From Spirochaetales bacterium (lineage in GTDB: Bacteria; Spirochaetota; Spirochaetia; Treponematales; UBA12059): a stretch of 6,585 nucleotides of DNA. The stretch covers positions 1 through 6,585 of the forward strand of contig SPCK01000124.1 in NCBI GenBank assembly GCA_004525355.1. The letters are read 5' to 3'. A program made the translations under genes and the position numbers. Shown one piece after another: positions 1 through 6,054 of the stretch. The notes under the pieces were generated by a model. It worked only from the letters and a program-made list of their open reading frames with translations, did not search any database and had not been told where the DNA came from. The number at the start of each line of letters is the position of its first letter. Position 1 is the stretch's first letter.

Positions 1-1136
1 CGCAGCGACTCGAGCGCCTGGTCCCACCGGGAGGTCTCGCCCACCGAACCCTCCGGCTTGGTAGCCAGGTAGGCCTTTATTTCCTTGAACCCGAGCGTCT
101 TCCACATGGAAAGGCTGAAGCGCAGGACCTCGGCAATCTCGTCCTCGACCTGCTCGGGGGTACAGATGATGTGCGCGTCGTCCTGGGTAAAACCGCGTAC
201 GCGCATCAGCCCGTGCAGGACGCCGGAGCGCTCGTAGCGATATACAGTGCCCAGCTCTGCCCAGCGCAGGGGCAGGTCCCGGTAGGAGTGGGTATCGTTC
301 TTGTACATCATGATATGGAAGGGACAGTTCATCGGCTTGATATAGTAGTCATCCTCGTCCACTTTCATCGGCGAGTACATGTTCTCCTTATAGAACCCCA
401 AGTGGCCGGAGGTCTCCCACAGCCAACTCTTGCCGATGTGCGGGGAGAAGAGGATTTCGTAGCCGTTCTTATAATGCTCGTCGCGCCACCAGTTCTCCAG
501 CTCGACGCGGAATCGGCCGCCCTTGGGATGCCAGTAGATCAGGCCGGGACCTGCTTCCTCGTGCACGCTGAAGAGCCCGAGCTCTTTGCCCAGCTTGCGG
601 TTGTCGCGGCGCTCGGCTTCTTCCAGCATCTTCAGGTGCGCCTCGAGCTCTGCCTTGGAACCGAAGGCGTACGCGTAGATGCGGGTGAGCATGGGACGTT
701 TTTCGTCGCCGCGCCAATAGGCGCCTGCGACCGAACGGAGCTTGAATGAATCGGGACGCAGATCCCTGGTGGAATCGACGTGGGGCCCCCGGCACAGGTC
801 GCGAAAAACTCCTTGCTCGTAGACGCTTATGGTGCCGTCCTCGAGGCCATCGATCAGCTCCAGCTTGAACGGTTCGTCGGCGAACATCGCCTTGGCTTCT
901 GCCTTGCTCACCTCACTGCGCTTGAATGGAGCGTTCGCGGAGATGATGCGTCGCATCTCCTTCTCGATGGCGGGAAAATCCGCGGGCTGGATCGGAGCAG
1001 GCAACTGAAAGTCATAATAGAACCCATCATCGATGGCGGGACCTATGGCGACCCTCGTGCCCGGATAGAGCTTGACGACGGCTTCTGCCATGACGTGCGA
1101 CAGGGAATGGCGGATGGTTTGAACGGGATGGTTCAT
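1..1136 (-). CDS. thrS: Threonyl-tRNA synthetase, TGS-less form, C-terminal part outside the window
   Basis: This gene encodes a cytoplasmic class II synthetase that attaches threonine to tRNA-Thr and hydrolyses mischarged Ser-tRNA-Thr. About 378 residues are visible; the rest of the catalytic core and the anticodon-binding domain lie beyond the left edge. The editing domain is complete: HSLSH gives H10 and H14, and CRGPH gives C115 and H119, matching E. coli H73, H77, C182 and H186. In the catalytic core, MNCPFH supplies zinc ligand C271 and RGFTQDDAH supplies H322 (E. coli C334 and H385); the third ligand is off the edge. All these residues are shifted by about 63-67 relative to E. coli, so the N-terminal TGS domain is absent. 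The start is supported by an AGGAG nine bases upstream, and an in-frame stop at 1182-1184 prevents a longer start. A T-box leader precedes it. Confidence 0.97.
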   Translation of the reverse strand, partial: MNHPVQTIRHSLSHVMAEAVVKLYPGTRVAIGPAIDDGFYYDFQLPAPIQPADFPAIEKEMRRIISANAPFKRSEVSKAEAKAMFADEPFKLELIDGLEDGTISVYEQGVFRDLCRGPHVDSTRDLRPDSFKLRSVAGAYWRGDEKRPMLTRIYAYAFGSKAELEAHLKMLEEAERRDNRKLGKELGLFSVHEEAGPGLIYWHPKGGRFRVELENWWRDEHYKNGYEILFSPHIGKSWLWETSGHLGFYKENMYSPMKVDEDDYYIKPMNCPFHIMMYKNDTHSYRDLPLRWAELGTVYRYERSGVLHGLMRVRGFTQDDAHIICTPEQVEDEIAEVLRFSLSMWKTLGFKEIKAYLATKPEGSVGETSRWDQALESL

Positions 1137-1145
1137 ACGGGTACG

Positions 1146-1150
1146 CTCCT
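1146..1150 (-). promoter_or_regulatory. Ribosome binding site that fixes the thrS start
   Basis: AGGAG lies nine bases before the ATG at 1136-1134. Together with the in-frame stop at 1182-1184 it shows that thrS begins directly with the editing domain and has no TGS domain. Confidence 0.8.
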
Positions 1151-1176
1151 GACACGGAAACGATCCTCGCGAGGCG

Positions 1177-1226
1177 CGCCCTTACCCGCCCCGCCGAAAC
1201 GGTTCCGGCGATTGTGCGTAAGGACG
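1177..1226 (-). promoter_or_regulatory. Candidate alternative helix of the thrS leader (competes with the T-box)
   Basis: In the transcript, CGUCCUUAC (1226-1218) can pair with GUAAGGGCG (1185-1177), giving nine pairs including one G-U. The helix encloses a smaller hairpin, CGCCGGAA (1210-1203) with UUUCGGCG (1199-1192), of eight pairs around a CCG loop. The same CCUUAC can instead pair perfectly with GUAAGG (1352-1347) immediately before the T-box bulge, so the two pairings exclude each other. No U-run follows, so a classic intrinsic terminator is not evident. The output could be translational or Rho-linked. The pairing is seen in the sequence; its role is inferred. Confidence 0.5.
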
Positions 1227-1556
1227 AACTCCGTAGGGCCTCGTATGTCGCGTTTCCTGGCGTTCTGTCGAGAACGTGCGAAAACGTTATGCAGGGCCGC
1301 CCGATAACGACGACGTCGGATCGGACTCGCGGAATCCGCGGTACCACCTTACTTCGGCCCGTTCCCCGGAGGGCTCGGCCGCTCTTGAAAATGCTGTAAC
1401 GGGCGCACCCGGCTCCAATTACTGACCGCAGGAAACGGCTTTTACGGGAGCGGCTCCGGAGTGGTTTTCGAACGGTATCGCGACGGGCGCCCTCTCAGCC
1501 TCGGGGCTACCTCTCTCAAGACACGAGAAATCCGCCTACTCGTCTCCATCAAAGCC
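1218..1556 (-). promoter_or_regulatory. T-box riboswitch, threonine-specific, controlling thrS
   Basis: This untranslated leader should bind tRNA-Thr and sense whether it is charged. Stem I closes by pairing GGCUUUG (1556-1550) with CGGAGCC (1458-1452). The 5' side carries AGUA (1540-1537) and the 3' side GAA (1469-1467), the expected loop-E pair of a specifier loop. The next triplet, ACC (1465-1463), is a threonine codon followed by a purine. GGCGG (1536-1532) pairs with CCGUU (1475-1471) above that loop, and AGAGAG (1516-1511) lies near the apex. The T-box itself, AAGGUGGUACCGCGG (1350-1336), contains the UGGU that should pair with the tRNA 3' end. It is followed by hairpin CGCGG(AUU)CCGCG (1340-1328). 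Another candidate pairing, GUAAGG (1352-1347) with CCUUAC (1223-1218), would close the antiterminator around a roughly 120-nt insert. The leader lies upstream of a matching gene, so the call is strong; how it controls expression is not settled. Confidence 0.88.
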
Positions 1557-1565
1557 TGTCCGTTG

Positions 1566-1594
1566 AATATGCCGCGCCCCCGGTATTAAGTCAA
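1566..1594 (-). promoter_or_regulatory. Candidate sigma-70-type promoter of thrS
   Basis: TTGACT (1594-1589, five of six -35 matches) and CATATT (1571-1566, four of six -10 matches) are separated by 17 bp. Transcription would begin near 1560, just before the 5' strand of T-box stem I, which agrees with the leader boundaries. The -35 box is 22 bp from the edge of the repeat that starts at 1617. Confidence 0.6.
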
Positions 1595-1616
1595 GCCGCG
1601 CTTCAGGAGGGGAAGG

Positions 1617-1711
1617 GGGGCGCCCGGGCGGGCTCTCCGGCTGTATCTCCCCTGCCCCCGGCTTCGCCGGGGGCAGGGGAGGATATCGCCTTCGATCCCT
1701 GGCGCTCGTTT
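1617..1711 (+). repeat. Dispersed palindromic repeat, copy A (shorter)
   Basis: This is one of two inverted copies of the same element. Positions 1617-1637 match the minus strand of copy B exactly over 21 nt. After a one-base gap, GGCT, one mismatch and TATCTCCCC follow. A hairpin comes next, then GGGGAGG, CGATCCCTGGCG (1693-1704) and CTCGTTT (1705-1711), all present in copy B in the same order. Relative to B, this copy lacks about 24 nt after the hairpin and 12 nt before CTCGTTT. It includes the palindrome CGCCCGGGCG. It fills the gap between the thrS promoter and the end of the sigma-factor operon. No transposase is nearby; a REP- or MITE-like non-autonomous element is a reasonable guess. 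Confidence 0.85.
1647..1681. other. Perfect 16-bp GC-rich hairpin within repeat copy A
   Basis: Positions 1647-1662 pair with 1666-1681 without mismatch around a TTC loop. No T-run follows on either strand, so it is not a standard intrinsic terminator, although it could slow polymerase leaving the sigma-factor operon. It is the structural core of the repeat and has a counterpart in copy B. Confidence 0.85.
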
Positions 1712-1733
1712 GCGGGTAACGGCCTTCGACGCG

Positions 1734-1760
1734 GCTTCCGCCGCCGAAGCGGGCGGAAGC
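1734..1760 (-). terminator. Hairpin just downstream of the sigma-factor operon, possible terminator
   Basis: GCTTCCGCC (1734-1742) and GGCGGAAGC (1752-1760) form a perfect nine-bp stem with a nine-base loop, 16 bases past the stop codon of the last gene in the minus-strand operon. Its position suits a terminator or 3'-end stabiliser. The usual U-run is missing, so intrinsic termination is doubtful. Confidence 0.4.
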
Positions 1761-1776
1761 ATCGACATCGCTTCGC

Positions 1777-2232
1777 TCAGTTCTCGAGAATGGCCAGACG
1801 CCGGGCGGCGATGGTCCGGAACGGGAGGACAAGCAGCAAGAGTACGAGCGCCGCGTAGCCGATCGACAGGATCGATACGGCGATATTGGGCCCGACTTTC
1901 TCGGGGACGGATAGATTGGAAAAAGTCAGCACGAGCCCCGTACAGACGGCCAGCGACATGAACGAGAGCGTCCATGCCGCGAGCGAGCCGCTCCAGGCCA
2001 TCGCTATACGCAGGGAGCCTTCGCTCGCGGATGGGTCGAGCGGGGCTTTCCACGCGGCCAGGGAGCGCTTGAGGCCGAAACCGGCCGCTGCACACATCCA
2101 GGCAGCCAGGGGCACCGCCACCATGCTGGCAAAGTCGAGGAAAGCCAATACATGAGGGAAGCCGGCCGAGACGACGAGGATGAACACCAGGTCCAGAACG
2201 ATGATCGCGACGATCAAGATCAATGCCGTCAT
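1777..2232 (-). CDS. Small four-helix membrane protein resembling a MotA channel without its cytoplasmic domain
   Basis: This encodes a hydrophobic 151-residue inner-membrane protein with likely helices at about 2-22, 33-53, 78-104 and 117-138. The stretch from GLVL (99-102) through NLS, PEKVGPNIAVSIL and YAAL to LPF (136-138) resembles the end of the third and the fourth helix of MotA-family stators (typically GLV, nL, P.kiGp.mAvaLl, YGaL, P). FLDFAS at the second helix recalls the FiDiPS of the same family. The MotA domain of about 100 residues between helices 2 and 3 is reduced to about 24 residues. The start has GGAG five bases upstream, and its ATGA overlaps the previous stop, indicating translational coupling. 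Flagellar function is unlikely because the torque domain and a MotB are missing. It is probably the membrane partner of the neighbouring sigma/anti-sigma pair. The family link is by motif only. Confidence 0.85.
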   Translation of the reverse strand: MTALILIVAIIVLDLVFILVVSAGFPHVLAFLDFASMVAVPLAAWMCAAAGFGLKRSLAAWKAPLDPSASEGSLRIAMAWSGSLAAWTLSFMSLAVCTGLVLTFSNLSVPEKVGPNIAVSILSIGYAALVLLLLVLPFRTIAARRLAILEN

Positions 2233-2588
2233 GGGTACTCCTTCGGGGCGCTTGTGCGCCCCCTTCTGAATGATTCGCCGACCAGCTCGGCGAAAGCCGC
2301 AACCCTGGAATCGCCATCGCCGGGCCAGGCCCGGGTGATGGCCAGGGAGAGGCTGGCGTCGCTGGCCGCCCCGGATAGCCGTGGCACCACGGCCACCGCG
2401 AGCGCCACGGCAAGCGCGAGCCAAACCGGAATGAACGCGCCGGCCCCCCTTTGGCGGGCCGCGATACCGGGATCCGTGCCGGGGAGCCCGACGGCACGTT
2501 CCACCTCGTCTCGCCGAGGGCCGCGACGATCTACCGAGGCGTAGTCCCTGCGGCGCGCCTCGATGAAGGACTCATGGAGCCATGTCAT
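2229..2588 (-). CDS. One-helix membrane protein, candidate anti-sigma factor
   Basis: This encodes a 119-residue protein with a basic, charged N-terminal half (about 1-50), one strong membrane helix (about 52-68) and a C-terminal region of about 50 residues. The layout fits a membrane anti-sigma factor: a cytoplasmic sigma-binding part, an anchor and an outside sensor. The HxxxCxxC motif of zinc-binding anti-sigma domains is absent, and no family is recognised from sequence. Position supports the idea: its start lies inside the end of the sigma-factor gene (17-nt overlap), with GGAGGGG just upstream of the ATG. Its TGA overlaps the ATG of the MotA-like gene. The alternative is an unrelated small membrane protein co-transcribed with the sigma factor. 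Confidence 0.75.
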   Translation of the reverse strand: MTWLHESFIEARRRDYASVDRRGPRRDEVERAVGLPGTDPGIAARQRGAGAFIPVWLALAVALAVAVVPRLSGAASDASLSLAITRAWPGDGDSRVAAFAELVGESFRRGRTSAPKEYP

Positions 2589-3111
2589 GGTTTTCCCCTC
2601 CGATCATGGATGCCAAGCGCCGTTTTATGAGGCCGAGCCGCCAACGGACCGTGCCCGATGGCATCCCGCATATCCGCCCGATTTGCGCCGAGGTCAGCTC
2701 CTCGTAAAAGCGGAGCACCGCCAAGCGCCTGTCCTCTTCCGGGAGCCCGGACATCGCGGCGCGGACCCTCCCGGCAAGATCACCGTCGATTGCCGCCTGT
2801 TCCGGACCATCGGACGTATCCGGCAGCGCCTCCAACTGGCCCGGGACGAAGCCGGATGCGGGATGCCGGGCAAGCGCCCGGGCGATATCGCCGAACCGAC
2901 GGCGAGCGACGGTATATATCCACGGCGTCAGCGGAGCGGCAGGCTCATACAGATGCAAGCCTCTAAAAGCAGTGATCAGCGCCTCGGCCGCCGCGTCATC
3001 CGCGGCCGACGGACCGATAGCCTTCCAGGTCCGGGCGAACGCGCGGAGCCGTACGTAATACGCTGCCCACAGGCGCTCGAAAGCGGCTCGGGCCCGGCTG
3101 CCGCCGTCCAT
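2572..3111 (-). CDS. ECF-type RNA polymerase sigma factor
   Basis: This 179-residue protein should direct RNA polymerase to a specific set of promoters. Region 2 spans about residues 11-78, with FERLWAAYYVRLRAFAR for core binding, the acidic-Ala stretch DDAAAEALITAFRGL and the -10 recognition helix PLTPWIYTVARRR. Region 4 spans about 112-170, with LPEEDRRLAVLRFYEELT and the helix-turn-helix IGRICGMPSGTVRWRL that reads the -35 element. No region 3 or extra C-terminal domain is present, typical of the ECF group. I chose the ATG at 3111-3109 because GAGG lies five bases upstream. An in-frame ATG at 3150 has no ribosome site and sits in an AT-rich -10-like tract. The gene is first in a coupled three-gene operon with a candidate membrane anti-sigma factor. 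The signal and targets are unknown. Confidence 0.93.
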   Translation of the reverse strand: MDGGSRARAAFERLWAAYYVRLRAFARTWKAIGPSAADDAAAEALITAFRGLHLYEPAAPLTPWIYTVARRRFGDIARALARHPASGFVPGQLEALPDTSDGPEQAAIDGDLAGRVRAAMSGLPEEDRRLAVLRFYEELTSAQIGRICGMPSGTVRWRLGLIKRRLASMIGGENHDMAP

Positions 3112-3153
3112 CGCGTCCTCTTTCAATGTCCGGCCGTCCACGAATTCCATACA

Positions 3154-3159
3154 TATATA
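3154..3159 (-). promoter_or_regulatory. Possible -10 element of the sigma-factor operon
   Basis: TATATA on the minus strand lies in the only AT-rich spot upstream of the operon, about 40 bases before the chosen start. No convincing -35 element was found at 16-18 bp, so the promoter may be of another class or may be recognised by the sigma factor itself. Confidence 0.25.
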
Positions 3160-3189
3160 CTACGCCGTGGAAGGCTCCCGTGTTGGAAA

Positions 3190-3308
3190 AAACGAGCCGG
3201 AGGCGACGCGCCAGGGATCGAGGCCTTCGGGCGCGAGCTGGCGCGGCGCCCAGACCTCCCCGGGGAAAGCCCTGGGGAGATAAAGCCGAGAGCCCGCCCG
3301 GGCGCCCC
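3190..3308 (-). repeat. Dispersed palindromic repeat, copy B (longer)
   Basis: This copy is inverted relative to copy A. On the minus strand it starts with the same 21-nt block (3308-3288), then GGCTTTATCTCCCC, the hairpin, GGGGAGG, CGATCCCTGGCG (3220-3209) and CTCGTTT (3196-3190), the last extended to six T's. It also has pairing arms that A lacks: GGCGCCC (3306-3300) is complementary to GGGCGCC (3251-3245), and GGGCGC (3251-3246) is complementary to GCGCCC (3234-3229). This suggests B is closer to a full-length, cloverleaf-like element. It occupies most of the gap between the divergent sigma-factor and clpS genes and ends beside the candidate sigma-operon -10. Confidence 0.85.
3256..3279. 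other. Ten-bp hairpin within repeat copy B
   Basis: Positions 3256-3265 pair with 3270-3279, with one G-T pair, around the loop AAAG. The base CTCCCC/GGGGAG is identical to the base of the hairpin in copy A, while the apex differs but remains paired. No T-run follows directly. Confidence 0.8.
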
Positions 3309-3350
3309 GAAAAAAACCGCGGCTCGCCATGGCCGGGTTCCGCGCCAGCC

Positions 3351-3379
3351 TTGTTTTTATTCCGCGGAATGGCTATTTT
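3351..3379 (+). promoter_or_regulatory. Candidate clpS promoter giving a leaderless or near-leaderless transcript
   Basis: TTGTTT (3351-3356) and TATTTT (3374-3379) are 17 bp apart. The -10-like box ends five bases before the clpS ATG, so transcription would start at or within a base or two of the initiator codon. clpS has no ribosome binding site upstream, which agrees with this. The -35 match is poor (three of six), so confidence is limited. Confidence 0.4.
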
Positions 3380-3384
3380 ATTGC

Positions 3385-3699
3385 ATGGTGGCTGATCATA
3401 CCGATATTAGAAGCGATGTCCTCGTCGAGGACGCGCAGGAAACCAAAGAACCCGACGAATATCGGGTATTGCTCCTCAACGACGACTTTACGACCATGGA
3501 ATTCGTAGTGGCGGTTCTGGTATCAGTATTCCATAAATCGATCCCGGAAGCCACGCGCATCATGCTCGACGTGCACCGCAAGGGCAAGGGCATCGTTGGC
3601 GTGTACACGTACGATATAGCTACCACCAAGATTCAGCGGGTGCACGCCATGGCGCGGGAAAACAGTTTTCCCCTGCGATGCACCATGGAAAAGGCATAA
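3385..3699 (+). CDS. clpS: ClpS, N-degron adaptor of the ClpAP protease
   Basis: ClpS is a small cytoplasmic adaptor that binds proteins with destabilising N-terminal residues (Leu, Phe, Tyr, Trp) and passes them to ClpA. The 104-residue protein has a variable, acidic N-terminal tail (about 1-24) followed by the ClpS core. LLLNDDFTTMEFV supplies N32, D33 and D34 of the alpha-amino-binding site and the gate methionine M38. MLDVH supplies H64, equivalent to E. coli H66, and the C-terminal signature ARENSFPLRCTMEKA is well conserved. E. coli Pro39 is Thr37 here. The first ATG giving the family length is at 3385; no ribosome site precedes it, and a GTG follows at once. It lies 6 nt upstream of clpA, clearly in one operon. 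Confidence 0.97.
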   Translation: MVADHTDIRSDVLVEDAQETKEPDEYRVLLLNDDFTTMEFVVAVLVSVFHKSIPEATRIMLDVHRKGKGIVGVYTYDIATTKIQRVHAMARENSFPLRCTMEKA

Positions 3700-3705
3700 G
3701 GTATC

Positions 3706-6021
3706 ATGAAGGTAAGCCAGCAGGTTCAAGCAATATTCAACGCCGCATACAACGAGGCCAAGCTCAGGGGACACGAATACTTGACGCCCGAGCATATCTT
3801 ATACGCATCGCTCTCATTCGAGCAGGTCCGCGCCATCCTGGTGGCTTGCGACGCCGACCTGGAAAACCTCAAGCAGGGCATGGAAGCCTACTTCGAGCAG
3901 AAGATTCCCGCGGTCAAGGACCAGGAACCCATCCAGACGGCAGGCTTCCAGAGCGTCATCGAGCGCGCTGTGCTTCAATCGCAAGGTTCGGGCAAGGCCG
4001 AGGTAGGCATTCCCGAGGTCCTGGTGTCGCTGTTCGACGAGGAACGCAACTATTCCGCGTACTACCTGCGAAAGGCCGGCGTCAACCGCCTGCATCTGCT
4101 TGAGGTAATCAGCCACGGCCCGGACGGGGAGGGATTCGAGGGGACCACCGCTTCCTACGGCGACGGTGATGAATCCGCTGACGAGGATCCGGTCGGACCG
4201 TTTACCGATCCCGAGGATGCGGAGTCCGAGGTGCGGACCAAGGCCAGGACCACGATCAGGCCCGGCGCCCTCGAGCGATTCACTTCCGACCTGACCAAGC
4301 TCGCCCGTGAAGGCAAGCTTGAACCGGTCATAGGCCGCGAGTCCGAGATCGAGCGCACCATTCAGGTGCTTTGCCGCAGGCTCAAGAACAATCCCATCCA
4401 CGTCGGCGACGCCGGCGTCGGAAAGACCGCCATCACCGAAGGTCTCGCGCAGCGGATCGTCGTCGGGAATGTGCCTCCGAGGCTCCGCGATTACAGCATT
4501 TACAGCCTGGACATGGGTTCTCTCATCGCCGGCACCAAGTTCCGGGGCGATTTCGAGGAGCGGGTAAAGCGCGTCGTAGACGAGCTGCTGAAGAAAGAAA
4601 AAGCCATTCTCTTTATCGACGAAATCCATACCATCGTGGGAGCGGGCTCGGTTACCGGCGGCTCCATGGACGCGTCAAACCTGCTCAAGCCGGCCCTGAC
4701 CAGCGGCCGTCTGCGTTGCATCGGCTCTACCACCTACGACGAATACAATAAATTTTTCGAGAAGGACAGGGCTCTTTCGCGCCGTTTCCAGAAGATCGAC
4801 ATCGTTGAACCGACCGTCGGAGAGGCGGTGGAGATACTGAAAGGCCTGCGCTCCAAGTACGAAGAATACCATGACGTTCGCTACGACGACGAAGCCCTCG
4901 AGCTTGCAGCCAGGCTTTCGTCGCAGTTCATTACTGAACGCCGCCTGCCCGACAAGGCCATCGACGTCATCGACGAAGCGGGAGCCTGGGCTCGCATCCG
5001 CGCCTTCAAGGCGGGTACCGAAGAAGCGGGTACCCTGGGCATCGGACGTCCCGAGGTGGAAAGCGTCGTGGCGCGTATCGCCCGCATCCCCGAGAAAAGC
5101 GTGAGCCAGGACGAGCGCGATCGCCTGGTCAACCTCGAGGTCGACCTGAAAAAGGTCGTCTTCGGCCAGGACTCCGCGCTTGAATCGGTGGTCAAGGCAG
5201 TCAAGCGCAGCCGCGCCGGCTTCCGCGCGCCGGACAAGCCGGTCGCCAACTTCCTGTTCGTCGGACCCACCGGCGTGGGCAAGACCGAGCTGGCCCGCCG
5301 CCTGTCTGAAACCTTGGGCATCGCGCTGCATCGCTTCGACATGAGTGAGTACCAGGAGAAGCACACGGTCAGCCGACTCATAGGATCGCCCCCCGGCTAC
5401 GTGGGCTATGAGGAGGGCGGCCTCCTGACCGACGCGGTGCGCAAGACGCCCCACGCGGTTCTCCTGCTCGACGAGATCGAGAAGGCCCACCCCGACGTGT
5501 TCAATATTCTCCTGTCCATCATGGACTATGCCACCCTGACGGACAACCAGGGCCGGAAAGCGGACTTCCGCAACGTCGTCATCATCATGACGAGCAATGC
5601 GGGCGCCAGGGACATCGGCAAGCCGATGATAGGCTTCGGCCAGAAAGCGTACACCGAGAGCGCCATAGACGACGCGGTACAGAAGGCCTTCACGCCAGAA
5701 TTCCGCAACCGCCTTGACGCAGTTGTCCACTTCGGGCGGCTCCCGCAGGACATCATCGAACGAATCGTGGTCAAGGCCCTTGACGATTTCCGCGTCCAGC
5801 TTTCCGAGAAGAAGGTCACCCTCGAGGCGACCGACGCGTGCATCAAGCGGCTCGCCGTACTTGGATACAGCGATGAGTTTGGCGCCCGAAATGTCAGCCG
5901 CGTCGTCGAGGACAAGATCAAGTCCTGGTTCGTGGACGAGGTACTCTTCGGCACGCTCAAATCCGGCGGGGCGGCCAAGGCCGACGCGATAGACGGTGAA
6001 ATCGTAATCAACGCGCTATAA
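3706..6021 (+). CDS. clpA: ClpA, AAA+ unfoldase subunit of the ClpAP protease
   Basis: ClpA is an ATP-driven hexameric cytoplasmic unfoldase that feeds substrates to the ClpP peptidase. At 771 residues it is close to E. coli ClpA (758). The N-domain (about 1-146), which docks ClpS, is followed by an acidic linker (about 147-180) rich in Asp, Glu and Gly. The first AAA+ module has Walker A GDAGVGKT (234-241) and Walker B LFIDE (302-306). The second has Walker A GPTGVGKT (520-527), Walker B VLLLDE (585-590) and the arginine-containing [11 protein letters not shown] ClpP-docking tripeptide, IGF (642-644), is present, so it should work with ClpP, which is not in this window. There is no ClpB-type coiled-coil middle domain, which excludes ClpB. 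AAGG just upstream of the ATG serves as the ribosome site. Confidence 0.98.
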   Translation: MKVSQQVQAIFNAAYNEAKLRGHEYLTPEHILYASLSFEQVRAILVACDADLENLKQGMEAYFEQKIPAVKDQEPIQTAGFQSVIERAVLQSQGSGKAEVGIPEVLVSLFDEERNYSAYYLRKAGVNRLHLLEVISHGPDGEGFEGTTASYGDGDESADEDPVGPFTDPEDAESEVRTKARTTIRPGALERFTSDLTKLAREGKLEPVIGRESEIERTIQVLCRRLKNNPIHVGDAGVGKTAITEGLAQRIVVGNVPPRLRDYSIYSLDMGSLIAGTKFRGDFEERVKRVVDELLKKEKAILFIDEIHTIVGAGSVTGGSMDASNLLKPALTSGRLRCIGSTTYDEYNKFFEKDRALSRRFQKIDIVEPTVGEAVEILKGLRSKYEEYHDVRYDDEALELAARLSSQFITERRLPDKAIDVIDEAGAWARIRAFKAGTEEAGTLGIGRPEVESVVARIARIPEKSVSQDERDRLVNLEVDLKKVVFGQDSALESVVKAVKRSRAGFRAPDKPVANFLFVGPTGVGKTELARRLSETLGIALHRFDMSEYQEKHTVSRLIGSPPGYVGYEEGGLLTDAVRKTPHAVLLLDEIEKAHPDVFNILLSIMDYATLTDNQGRKADFRNVVIIMTSNAGARDIGKPMIGFGQKAYTESAIDDAVQKAFTPEFRNRLDAVVHFGRLPQDIIERIVVKALDDFRVQLSEKKVTLEATDACIKRLAVLGYSDEFGARNVSRVVEDKIKSWFVDEVLFGTLKSGGAAKADAIDGEIVINAL

Positions 6022-6054
6022 TCAACTGCTGACAACCAATTGATTGGAGCACCG

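Noticed and set aside
171..749. A 192-codon plus-strand frame opposite thrS
   Set aside because: It is the antisense of clear threonyl-tRNA synthetase motifs and has no features of its own.
1647..1681. The 16-bp hairpin as an intrinsic terminator
   Set aside because: No T-run follows on either strand and the hairpin is part of a dispersed repeat, so it is listed as a repeat structure instead.
1586..2497. A 303-codon open frame on the minus strand
   Set aside because: It is rich in Arg, Pro and Ser, runs through the GC hairpin of the repeat and overlaps two better genes with ribosome sites and membrane-protein composition. It is a high-GC shadow frame.
3112..3150. The upstream ATG (3150) as start of the sigma factor
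   Set aside because: No ribosome site precedes it and it lies next to the TATATA tract, whereas the ATG at 3111 has GAGG at good spacing and begins near conserved region 2.
2563..3384. An N-terminal extension of clpS giving a 378-residue protein
   Set aside because: The extra 274 residues are antisense to the sigma-factor gene and cross the repeat. ClpS is normally about 100 residues and its conserved part starts after 3385.
3369..3395. An eight-codon upstream ORF (MAILLHGG) overlapping the clpS start
   Set aside because: It has no ribosome site and would not be transcribed if the candidate promoter is right. Its length is expected by chance.
3814..4629. A 271-codon frame antisense to clpA (and a 351-codon one at 4675-5730)
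   Set aside because: Both mirror the codon pattern of clpA, have no recognisable domain or ribosome site, and are explained by high-GC third-position bias.
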